Source: Streptomyces nitrosporeus
Lineage (GTDB): Bacteria; Actinomycetota; Actinomycetes; Streptomycetales; Streptomycetaceae
Assembly: GCF_008704555.1 (NCBI RefSeq)
Contig: NZ_CP023702.1
Coordinates: forward strand, 372,001-436,000
Direction of reading: 5' to 3'
DNA length: 64,000 nt
Positions within the stretch are counted from its first letter, which is position 1. Each line of letters starts with the position of its first letter. The notes under the pieces were generated by a model. The model had not been told where the DNA came from, did no database searches, and saw only the letters and a list, made by a program, of their open reading frames with translations. The position numbers were made by a program, and so were the translations under genes. This document shows positions 49,533 to 57,459 of the stretch, one piece after another.

Positions 49533-52500
49533 TCACACGCCGATCCCCTCCCAGTTCCAGCTGTCCGTGGGGATGCCGGGTACACGCGCGTTGACGGTCA
49601 GCTGCCGGCCCGGCCCGTGGTCCGTGAGGTAGAGGCGCTGGTCGGGTGCCGCAGTCGAGTGGTTGCTCAGGAAGCGTCCACCGGTCGTCGTGCACCACAG
49701 ATAGCCGTCGTCGTTCGAGCGGAAGGAGTTCAGTGTGACCGCATCGCCGCTCCGCGGTTCCCGTGGACGGGCCGCCGTCGAGTTGACGTACTTCCCTCCC
49801 TGGATCAGGTAGTAGCAGAGGTCGTCGCCGGTCCGGCCCGCGTGGACCGCGGTGAACCGCCCACTGGACGCGTCGGTGTCCTGCCGCAGGTTCACCGGTG
49901 TGTTCTCCGCAGTGGAACCATCGGCGACGTCGATCAGCAGCGGGGTCGGCGCGGGTTCGTCCAGGGCGATCTCGTTCACGCTCGTCGCGTCGGCGGGCTC
50001 CTGGAGGAACCAGCGCTGGGAGGCCGAGCCGTCGGCGTCACGGCCGGCCAATGCCGCGCCGTCCCCGACGGTGGTGAGCATCTGCCCGGTGTGCCGGTTC
50101 TCCAGGGTCCAGGTGCCGTCTCCCTGGTAGGCCGGACGCCAGAGCTGGTCCTCCGGGTGGCCCCACCACAGCACCGTCCGGGCGTCCCGGGCTCCGCCTT
50201 CCTGCCCGAGGTAACGGCCGCTCACCCGGTGGAACAGCCGGTAGTACCCGGGGGACTCGGGGTCGGGCGACAGACTGAACGTCTGTGACGGCAGGTCGGC
50301 ACGGTCGACCGGCCCGTCGGCGACGACGTGGGCGTCCCCACGGGAGGGCCCGGCCACACCGGTGGTGGCCGCGTTGCGGAGCACGGCCGCCTGAGGCGTG
50401 GCCGGCACCGCGTCGGCCGGGGGCTCCGGGGGGTCAGGCAGGTTCCCCAGCTCGTACAGGACGGGGAAGTGGTCCGACAGCGTCATGCCGCTGACCCGGC
50501 TCACTCCCTCGACGGTGGGTGCCGTGTCGTCGGCCTCCGTGACCGCGTAGTCGAGGATGCGCGGGGTGCTGTCCTGGATCGGAATGGTCGGGTGCGTCGG
50601 CTGCCGTGGTGCCCGGACGGTGTACACGCCGGGGAGGGCCTGCTCGAGAGCAGGGGCCAGAGGTCTCTCCGGTCGGGTACTCGCCGGGGACGGGACATGC
50701 GGGGGGCGGTTGTAGTCTCCCAGGGCGACCCAGGGCAGGGCCGTGCCGCCGGGGCCCGCGGTGGCCATCCGGGTCCGGATGTTCTCCAGCAGCCCGATGT
50801 CGTCGTTGCCCGTCCCGGACAGCCCGTGCACCGTGAAGTAGACGACACCGTCGACGGCGATCCCGAGCGCGGGGCGTCCGGTGAATCCGCTGTCCCGGCC
50901 GGCCGCGATGACGTACACGTCCTCCGGCCGGACCCGCGTACGGGACATGACGGCGAGGTTGACCCGGTTGACCGACGAGGTGCTGGAGTCCGTGTGCAGC
51001 CAGTACAGGTAGCCGAGGGGCCGTGCCGCCGTGCCTCCGTAACGGTATTCGCGGACGGGGACGTCCCCGCCGGCCCAGTCGAAGAACACGGGCGGGCGCT
51101 GCGGGATCTCCTGGAGGAAGGCGGCGCTTCCGGGCGGGGAACCGGCCTCCTGGAGGAGGATGACGCTCGCGCCGTTCTGCTGGAGCAGCGGCTGTATGCC
51201 CTGGCTGTACTTGCTCGTGTACGATCCGTCGCCGGTGCCCCCACCCTGCATGTTCCAGGTGACCACCTTGCGGCTGTTCGCGTCGCGGGGGTCCAGGCCG
51301 TCGCCGGTGTCCCGCAGGAACAGCGAGGGCCGGCCGCCCATGTCGCGGGCCGCCACTCCCTGCCCCGTGAAGTCCTGGGTCTCCCGGCCGGTCCAGTCGC
51401 CGATGGCCTGACCGTCCTGGCTCAGGGGACGGAAGCGGTTCGGATCGGTGTCGTCCGAGCCGAACTGATAGGCGGTGCCGGACTGCGTGCCGTAGGGCGC
51501 GTACGGGGTGAACGGCCCGCCCGGGACCGCCTGCTTGGTCAGCGTGTTGTCGTAGAAGACGTTCTGCGGCCCCGAGGATCCGGACCACTTGACGGCCTTG
51601 GGGCCGGCAGCCCACCAGATCGGGTACCAGGTTCCCTCGTCCGACTCGCCGCCCTCCCCTCCGCAGTTGGCCTCGCAGTTGCCCGAGCGGTGCTCGTAGG
51701 GGACCCGCAGGGTGTTCTGCTCGAAGAGGTTGTGGTTCTCCCAGCCCCCGTGCAGGTTCAGGTCCGAGTCCAGGTCGTTGCGGAAGGCGACGTTGCCGGC
51801 GGCCGACCACTGGAAGGTGAAGTGGCGCAGGTTGCGGCTGAGGTTGAAGGCGTAGAGGGAATCCCACACGCGGCTGCCGCGCAGGTAGCCGTTGCCGCCC
51901 TTCCCCTTGTTCCAGGCGCCGTCGAAGCTGTTCCGCTCGATCTGGAGGTTGCGCGCCGACTCGGTGACGATCGGATGGGAGCCGGTCATCCTGGCGTCCA
52001 GGCCGCGCGCCCAGCTGTTGGCGGCCCACTTGAAGACGATGCCGTGCATCGCGTACTCGGGCGCCAGGTTGCCGTAGTTGTGCTCGGCCTGGTCCGCGGT
52101 GAGCTGGTACGTACCGCCGCCCGGTTTCGGCAGGCCCGACATGTCCTGGGTGAAGGCGAAGTTCTCGAAACCGACCCCTTCGACCGCCTTCAGCGGGGTG
52201 ACCTTGCTGGGGTAGGGCTTGTCACTCAGCGGGGCGGAGCCGTCCGACTCGGAGTCGACGGGGACGTCCCACTCCAGGGCGCGGTCCAGAGTGACTGTCC
52301 TGGCCGTGTCGTCGGTGCCGGTGACACGGAACATCTGCTGGCGCATGTGGAGGTTCTCCATCGCGCCGCGGTCGGTGACACCCTGCTGTTCGTAGAACGC
52401 GACGCTGTTGGCCGCGCCCACCCAGACGTAACCGCCCTGTGTGAACTTGCCCATGTCGGCCTTCGCGTCCAGGTGCACGACGTTCTGCCCCTGGCGGGCC

Positions 52501-53303
52501 GCGTATCCGGGGTCCTCGGGGGCCGCGGCCACCTTGATGCCGGAAGCCCAGTGCTGGTTGACGCTGCCCTCGAAGAGATCCTTGCGGTTGGCCGGGGCCG
52601 CCTCCCAGTCGTCCTGGTACCGGGTCGCCACCTCCCGGGTCTGCACCCGGAACAGCCCCCGTCCCGGCCATATCCAGCCGCCGGTGCCGGCATCGCTGCC
52701 GCTGCCCGCCTTCATGCTGTTCTGGTCCCAACGGCCGTTGACGACCGTGTCGTAACGGGTGTCGGTGTCCGGCCGGAACACCAGTCGTGTGCCGCCGTCG
52801 CCGGAGCCCTGTCCACGCACGATCAGGAAGTCCGCGTCCACATACATCTGCCGGGACACATCCACGCGCCCCGCAGGCAACGAGATCAGCGAGAGCCGGT
52901 CGTAACCGGCCTGCGGCGAACACCGGTTCCGGATGTCGTCGATCGCCCTCTGCAGCCCGGTGGTGTCGTCGGCCCCGTCGTCCGCCACCACCTGGTAGGT
53001 GGAGGCGAGTTCGTCCGGCGTGATGCGGCAGGACGCGTCGCCGGTCACGGCCTCGTCCCCCGGCAGGGACAGACCACCTCGGTATCCGGCGCGCGACCAG
53101 TCGGGCAGTCCCGCGGCCGGGGTCGCGCGGTTGGCGTGACCGAGATCCGGTCCGTCCGCCCCTGGACCGGCCGTCGTCGAGGCGGGGGCGGACGAGGCGG
53201 GGGCCGGTGCGGCCAGGGCGGCCGCCGTCGGGGCGAGCACCGGGACCGGGAAGGCAAGCAGCAGGCCGGACAGGAGTGCGGCCGCTGGTCGGAAACGTCT
53301 CAC
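49533..53303 (-). CDS. Secreted beta-helix / CdtB-like nuclease / beta-trefoil lectin fusion
   Basis: 1256 residues from GTG at 53303 (GAGG upstream; signal peptide RRFRPAAALLSGLLLAFPVPVLA). Order: a pectate-lyase-3-like parallel beta-helix starting VVADDGADDTTGLQRAID (about 115-640); a CdtB-like endonuclease (about 675-945); a ricin-type trefoil (about 985-1110, YRLFHRVSGRYLG and WTLENRHTGQML); and a second trefoil/fascin-like module to the end. The nuclease has KVVTWNMQG, ILLQEAG, VNRVNLAVMSR, FTVHGLSG, VALGDYNR, ILDYAVT and LSDHFPV, matching CdtB throughout, with the Glu, His, Asp-Asn and Asp-His catalytic residues all kept. It should be exported, bind glycans and cut DNA or phosphoesters. 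Confidence 0.88.
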   Translation of the reverse strand: MRRFRPAAALLSGLLLAFPVPVLAPTAAALAAPAPASSAPASTTAGPGADGPDLGHANRATPAAGLPDWSRAGYRGGLSLPGDEAVTGDASCRITPDELASTYQVVADDGADDTTGLQRAIDDIRNRCSPQAGYDRLSLISLPAGRVDVSRQMYVDADFLIVRGQGSGDGGTRLVFRPDTDTRYDTVVNGRWDQNSMKAGSGSDAGTGGWIWPGRGLFRVQTREVATRYQDDWEAAPANRKDLFEGSVNQHWASGIKVAAAPEDPGYAARQGQNVVHLDAKADMGKFTQGGYVWVGAANSVAFYEQQGVTDRGAMENLHMRQQMFRVTGTDDTARTVTLDRALEWDVPVDSESDGSAPLSDKPYPSKVTPLKAVEGVGFENFAFTQDMSGLPKPGGGTYQLTADQAEHNYGNLAPEYAMHGIVFKWAANSWARGLDARMTGSHPIVTESARNLQIERNSFDGAWNKGKGGNGYLRGSRVWDSLYAFNLSRNLRHFTFQWSAAGNVAFRNDLDSDLNLHGGWENHNLFEQNTLRVPYEHRSGNCEANCGGEGGESDEGTWYPIWWAAGPKAVKWSGSSGPQNVFYDNTLTKQAVPGGPFTPYAPYGTQSGTAYQFGSDDTDPNRFRPLSQDGQAIGDWTGRETQDFTGQGVAARDMGGRPSLFLRDTGDGLDPRDANSRKVVTWNMQGGGTGDGSYTSKYSQGIQPLLQQNGASVILLQEAGSPPGSAAFLQEIPQRPPVFFDWAGGDVPVREYRYGGTAARPLGYLYWLHTDSSTSSVNRVNLAVMSRTRVRPEDVYVIAAGRDSGFTGRPALGIAVDGVVYFTVHGLSGTGNDDIGLLENIRTRMATAGPGGTALPWVALGDYNRPPHVPSPASTRPERPLAPALEQALPGVYTVRAPRQPTHPTIPIQDSTPRILDYAVTEADDTAPTVEGVSRVSGMTLSDHFPVLYELGNLPDPPEPPADAVPATPQAAVLRNAATTGVAGPSRGDAHVVADGPVDRADLPSQTFSLSPDPESPGYYRLFHRVSGRYLGQEGGARDARTVLWWGHPEDQLWRPAYQGDGTWTLENRHTGQMLTTVGDGAALAGRDADGSASQRWFLQEPADATSVNEIALDEPAPTPLLIDVADGSTAENTPVNLRQDTDASSGRFTAVHAGRTGDDLCYYLIQGGKYVNSTAARPREPRSGDAVTLNSFRSNDDGYLWCTTTGGRFLSNHSTAAPDQRLYLTDHGPGRQLTVNARVPGIPTDSWNWEGIGV

Positions 53304-53526
53304 GTGACCTCTTTCTGCGTCATCGTGTCGCCCCCTGGTGTGAAGGGGGCCGGGTGGGAGCCCGGGAGCCCGCCCCGCCGACGGCATCGGGCGGACGTGA
53401 CGGCCGGGCGTGGCTGTGGGGCGGAGTCACACGCATCCCGCCCCCGGCTCGCGGACATGAGCCGGGGGCGGGATGCGGTGGCCGGGAGGGCCCCGACGGG
53501 TCGTGCCCTCGGGGCGAACCGGGCTG
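53304..53526 (-). other. Gap between the fusion-protein gene and the inhibitor gene
   Basis: 223 bp; contains GAGCCGGGGGCGGGATG and its inverse CATCCCGCCCCCGGCTC (about 53434-53477), which fold into a long stem and probably end the inhibitor transcript. Confidence 0.6.
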
Positions 53527-53976
53527 TCACGGGCAGTAGAAGCGGAAGGACGAGATCCTGTCGTTGTAGATCGCTCCGGGGGTGCCGAAGGTGTAGTCGC
53601 CCTTCAGACCCCAGTTCCACGATGGTGCGAAGTCCACGTCGGAGGGGTGGAACTCACCCTTGGGGTCGTCCCAGAACTCCACCTGGCACTGCGAGTTGTT
53701 CAGCCAGGACGACACCTGGTTGTCGGCCGGTGAGCCGTTCAGGAAGGAGGCGTCGGTGAGTCGCACGATCTTCGTGTTCCCGCCGGCCGCAGGCGGGGTG
53801 ACAATCAGCTTCGAGCCCGTTCCACCACCGTTCTGGTAGAGGCAGAGAGCCCAGTCCGGACAGCCGTCGTAGGGAGGGTTGGCCGCGGACGCCGGCGCCG
53901 CCGACAGCAGCAGCGCCGCTCCGGTGAGCAGGCCCGCGCATACGGTCGCGGCCGACGAGAACGGTTTCGCTGTCAT
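53527..53976 (-). CDS. Secreted I36-type peptidase-inhibitor-like protein
   Basis: 149 residues; signal peptide TAKPFSSAATVCAGLLTGAALLLSAAPASA. The mature part, PYDGCPDWALCLYQNGGGTGSKLIV, NQVSSWLNNSQCQVEFWDD and YNDRISSFRFYCP, shows the spaced Cys and the WALCLY / NDxISS patterns of peptidase inhibitor family I36 (beta/gamma-crystallin fold, as in Streptomyces metalloprotease inhibitors). A protease target or surface role is inferred. It is transcribed in the same direction as the fusion-protein gene but separated by a strong stem. Confidence 0.82.
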   Translation of the reverse strand: MTAKPFSSAATVCAGLLTGAALLLSAAPASAANPPYDGCPDWALCLYQNGGGTGSKLIVTPPAAGGNTKIVRLTDASFLNGSPADNQVSSWLNNSQCQVEFWDDPKGEFHPSDVDFAPSWNWGLKGDYTFGTPGAIYNDRISSFRFYCP

Positions 53977-54129
53977 GTGATTCCACTTTCCGGGTCGTGC
54001 CGGAGCTGAGTACCCGTGGGCGGTGGGCCGGCAGGTCACGTCCGCCGTGACGGTCCGGTCGTGCGACAGCCACCACAGGCATGCTTCCGGGTTCCTGGTG
54101 AGGCCGTCCTGCCCGGCTTCACGGAGGAG

Positions 54130-54546
54130 ATGCTGTCAGCGGCGACCTTGTCGGGCTTCAGTCAAATGACTGCTGCCGGAACACGGCGTCGGCGCTCCGG
54201 GCGGAAGCAAAAGGCAGCGCCGGTGGCTGACGAACGACTTGGTGCCGAGTGGCTTCGCGGCTGGTGTGAGCAGGCGGAAGCGGCGCTCGCGAAGCTGATG
54301 GAGTCGTTTCAGGCACGGCATGGCTTCGAGCCGGGCAGCAATGTGATCGTGCACGTTCCGGACGCGAGCCGTCGGGCCACCGACGCGCTTGTGGAGCTGA
54401 CGCCGGTTCCCTCGGACCTGGCCACGATGCACTGGGTGGTCGCTGAGGTCTCCTTGCCCGATGTGGAGAACGGCTGCTTGTCCACCCGGCCGCGCTTGTC
54501 GCGGAGCGCTTCTGCGAGTACGGCGCCGTCCAGATCGATCAGGTGA
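54130..54546 (+). CDS. Hypothetical protein, possibly frameshifted near its end
   Basis: About 138 codons. Normal-looking protein from RLGAEWLRGWCEQAEAALAKLMESFQARHGFEPG and VPDASRRATDALVELTPVPSDLATMHWVVAEVSLPDVENG, then Arg/Ser-rich. After VENG a shift to another frame gives LLVHPAALVAERFCEYGAVQI, more protein-like, so a 1-nt indel around 54468 is possible. The start is uncertain: ATG 54130 abuts GGAGGAG, while ATG 54166 lies nearer the conserved-looking part. A strong terminator follows. No family recognised. Confidence 0.45.
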   Translation: MLSAATLSGFSQMTAAGTRRRRSGRKQKAAPVADERLGAEWLRGWCEQAEAALAKLMESFQARHGFEPGSNVIVHVPDASRRATDALVELTPVPSDLATMHWVVAEVSLPDVENGCLSTRPRLSRSASASTAPSRSIR

Positions 54547-54584
54547 CGCCCCTTCTCCCGATCGGTCAGGAAACCTCGCGAAGG

Positions 54585-54617
54585 ACGCCGTCCCGGGCCG
54601 GAAGCCCGGGACGGCGT
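54585..54617. terminator. Strong terminator hairpin
   Basis: ACGCCGTCCCGGGC (54585-54598) and GCCCGGGACGGCGT (54604-54617), a perfect 14-bp stem with a 5-nt loop, then CTCCCTTTT on the plus strand. It ends the plus-strand gene at 54130 and faces the end of the converging gene at 54677. Confidence 0.88.
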
Positions 54618-54676
54618 CTCCCTTTTCGACGGCCCCGCGTCTGCCGCAGTGGTGCGGCTGACGTTGCCGGGACGTG

Positions 54677-56697
54677 TCAGGCGCTCTTGTGGTGCTTGCA
54701 GCCGCCCTTGTGGCCCGGTTTGCCGCATTCCGGCTTCGGCGGGCATGTGGCCTTGACCATGACGGTGGCCGTGGCGGGCTCGCTGGTGACCTCTGTGCCC
54801 TGCGAATCGGTGGCACCGGCCTGGGCGACGTTCGTGATCCGGCACTTGACCGTGCCCTTGTCGCCTCCACCGCCACGCGTGGTGGCCGTCCGGCAGAGTT
54901 CGATGTCGGCCGGGGTGATCCGGTAGGTGCCGTGGCAGGTGGTGCTCGCCCCGGGCGCCAGCGTGGTCGCGTCACAGACCACCGCGGCGACCCGGTTGTC
55001 CGCCACGTGCACGTCGTGCAGCAGGGTGCTGCCGGTGTTGGTGACCGTGTACGCGTAGCGGACCTCGGAGCCGACCCGGAACGGGCCGTCGGAGACGACC
55101 TTCTTGTGGAGCGTCAGACGGGGCTGCCCGACGGGGAGGGTCTGGTACGTCTCCGGCGAGGTGACGGTCTGCCCGACCGCGTACGGGCCGGGGGTCTCGA
55201 CCCGCTTCTCGACCGAGATGCCCGGCGCCCGCTCGATGGGCACGGTCTCCGACGAGGGCGGGGAGGTGACCGGATCGCCACCTGACGTTCCGGTCGCCGT
55301 GGCCGTGTTGTCGATCGAGCCGTGGTGACATCGGCGGGCGTCACCGTGTACGTCGCCGTGCAGGTGACCGTCTCCCCGGGCACGAGGCTTGTCACCGGGC
55401 AGGAGACCGGGCCGGTCTTCGGATCGTCGACGGCGAGGTCGTCGATGGTCGTGCCGCCCGAGTTGGTGACCACGAACTCGTAGGGCACCTGGCTGCCGGC
55501 CGTGAGGTCGCCGGGCAGCGGCTGCACGGCCTGCTTCACGGGATTCAGCCGGGGCAGCGGCCGTTCGGTGCGCACGGTCACGTTGCGGATGAGGTGGGTG
55601 TCCGTGAACAGGCCGGTGGAGGCGGCGAATCCGAACTTGTAGGTCGCCGGTACGGGGTCCGGCGCGTCGGTCTGGAGGACCTGCTGGGAGCCGTTGCCGT
55701 CGTTGAAGTCGATGGACACGGTGACCTGCGGGTCCGGTGCCGGGGTGATCACCACGTGGACGCGGCGGCGCGAGGGCTCCAGGTCCTGCTCGGCCTGGAC
55801 CGGGTCGCCCGACACCTCGGTGGTCGGTCCGTGCAGTTGGCCGGGCAGGGTCGAAGGCCAGGGGCCGGTGGTGGAGAAGTTGCTGGTGGTGGCGGTGAGG
55901 AAGCAGTACCCCTCGATGCCGTCGCCGGGGCCGCGCAGCGTGACCATGTTCGGCCCGGGTGCGGGCACATGGAACGCCGTGCCCGCGGGCGAGCGCCGGT
56001 CGGGCGGGCAGCCGTTGCCCCGGTGCTCCCAGTCGCCGAAGTAGTTGCCGAGGACGTCGAGCCCGACTCCCAGATAGCCGCGGTCCACGCCGGGCAGGAA
56101 CTCGGCGTTCGGGTCGTCGTCGGGCAGCTTCTGCGCGTAGCCGAGGCTGCCGCCGAAGGCGCCGGGGTGGTCCAGCTCCGCCTCGCCGTCGACCAGGAAG
56201 AACGAGATGCCGTCGGCCGGGGCGATGGCACCCGTGGTGGTGCCGTACTGCCACTGGTCGAAGGTGACGTCCAGACCGTCCTCGGCGGGCAGCGCGTGGT
56301 TGTAGAGGACCGCGCCGGACTGGTCGTTGGAGGATTCCGTCAGCCGCAGGTAGCCGCGCGGGGCGGCGTCGTTCGGCGGCTGGGGTCCGATGCCCGCCGT
56401 GGAGCCGCCCAGCGGGTGGTTGCCGGGCCCCGGCAGGACGTCAACCCCAGGCGCTCCGGTGAGACAGGCCGAGCCGACCCCGGTGAACTCCGGGGCCGTG
56501 GCCTGGGTGAAGGTCTCATCGAGCAGGGTGGAGCCGCTTTGGCGCGGCTGCGCGTGGGCGAATCCGCCGGTGCCCAGGGTCAGGGGGCCGGCCACGCCGG
56601 GGGCGAGAGTCAGCGCCGCCGTGGTCAGTCGCGGCGCCCGCCTGCATCCGGCGACCAGCGACGAGCGTTGTTTTCGGGTTCGGGTTATGCGCAGCAT
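54677..56697 (-). pseudogene. Frameshifted secreted L-type-lectin/DUF11 surface protein
   Basis: Two overlapping frames read as one gene of about 673 codons. From 56697: a basic signal region, then an L-type-lectin-like domain ([42 protein letters not shown]) and a first DUF11 repeat ([29 protein letters not shown] to [10 protein letters not shown]). Near 55315-55326 the frame breaks; one base less shifts to [18 protein letters not shown] and a further DUF11 repeat (RYAYTVTNTGSTLLHDVHVADN) ending in a Lys/His/Cys-rich tail. The second repeat also looks internally shortened ([19 protein letters not shown]). One nucleotide is missing, by decay or sequencing error. Likely a cell-surface adhesin-like protein. 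Confidence 0.75.
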
Positions 56698-57254
56698 CCA
56701 TAGCAGTCACGCTATGTCACCGGTTGTTGCCAGGTGCCGTGTCCCGAATGAGCACTCGTCCAGCCGCACCACACGCCCCGATTCCCACCCGCTACGACAA
56801 GACTGCCCGGTCCTCCGTGGCAGCTGTCGCTCTCGCCTCCCTTGAACTGCTCGACGAACCGGCCGTCACCCTCCTTGGCGGGCGCGTTCGCCACGATGGT
56901 GTTCCCGGCCTGCCCTCACACGCTCCCGGACCAGCCGGCGCTGGTGTACCCACCGTCAGCGGGCATCCTCTGCGGGCACCGCGCAAGGGGCACCTCGCCG
57001 TCCCCGCCGGGCTGACCGACTGCGGAGCATGCTCCTGGGAAACACAGGCGGGACGGGCGCGAACCGTCCCCGGCACAGGCTCTGGAAAGCGGGGAACTCA
57101 CAGCGACGCCGAAATGGCCGAGGCGCGTACGGGCACACGGCAGTAGCTGCCGTGGCTGCGCTCTCGGCCCGCTTCAGCGCGCTGCGCGCACCGCCGAGCC
57201 CCATCGTCATGACCCGCTGACCGACCGACCCGGTCAAGAACACCGGACCACCAT
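56698..57254. other. Gene-poor region next to tRNA-Pro
   Basis: 557 bp without a supportable gene. Several 60-140-codon frames cross it on both strands, without ribosome sites. Part of the minus strand (56712-56894) reads ANAPAKEGDGRFVEQFKGG, which looks protein-like and could be a gene fragment. The spot beside a tRNA and a phage-like repeat suggests an old insertion scar. Confidence 0.45.
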
Positions 57255-57276
57255 CTGGTCCCCAACTGGTCCCCAA
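57255..57276. repeat. Perfect 11-bp tandem repeat near the tRNA
   Basis: CTGGTCCCCAA occurs twice head to tail (57255-57265 and 57266-57276), followed by AAAATGATCAAGGGCC. This GGTCCCCAA-type sequence is commonly seen next to tRNA genes where actinomycete integrative elements insert, so it may be part of an old attachment region. Confidence 0.6.
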
Positions 57277-57285
57277 AAATGATCA

Positions 57286-57319
57286 AGGGCCGGTTTCGGA
57301 TTGCTCCGAAACCGGCCCT
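57286..57319 (-). terminator. Terminator of the tRNA-Pro gene
   Basis: AGGGCCGGTTTCGGA (57286-57300) and TCCGAAACCGGCCCT (57305-57319), a perfect 15-bp stem with a 4-nt loop, about 20 bp after the tRNA 3' end on the minus strand. Confidence 0.9.
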
Positions 57320-57338
57320 GATCTGCGACTCTCACGAG

Positions 57339-57412
<74 letters not shown>

Positions 57413-57459
57413 CTGCGTTCTCCCGGCGTTCCGGGTGACCGCGCAGGACAAACATTACC

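Noticed and set aside
50328..53759. 1143-codon plus-strand frame opposite the CdtB-like fusion gene
   Set aside because: The minus strand has a signal peptide, catalytic motifs and lectin modules; the plus frame is composition-driven.
56712..56894. Short minus-strand frame beside the lectin gene
   Set aside because: Looks somewhat protein-like, but there is no start signal or recognisable family; kept only as a possible fragment in the gene-poor region.
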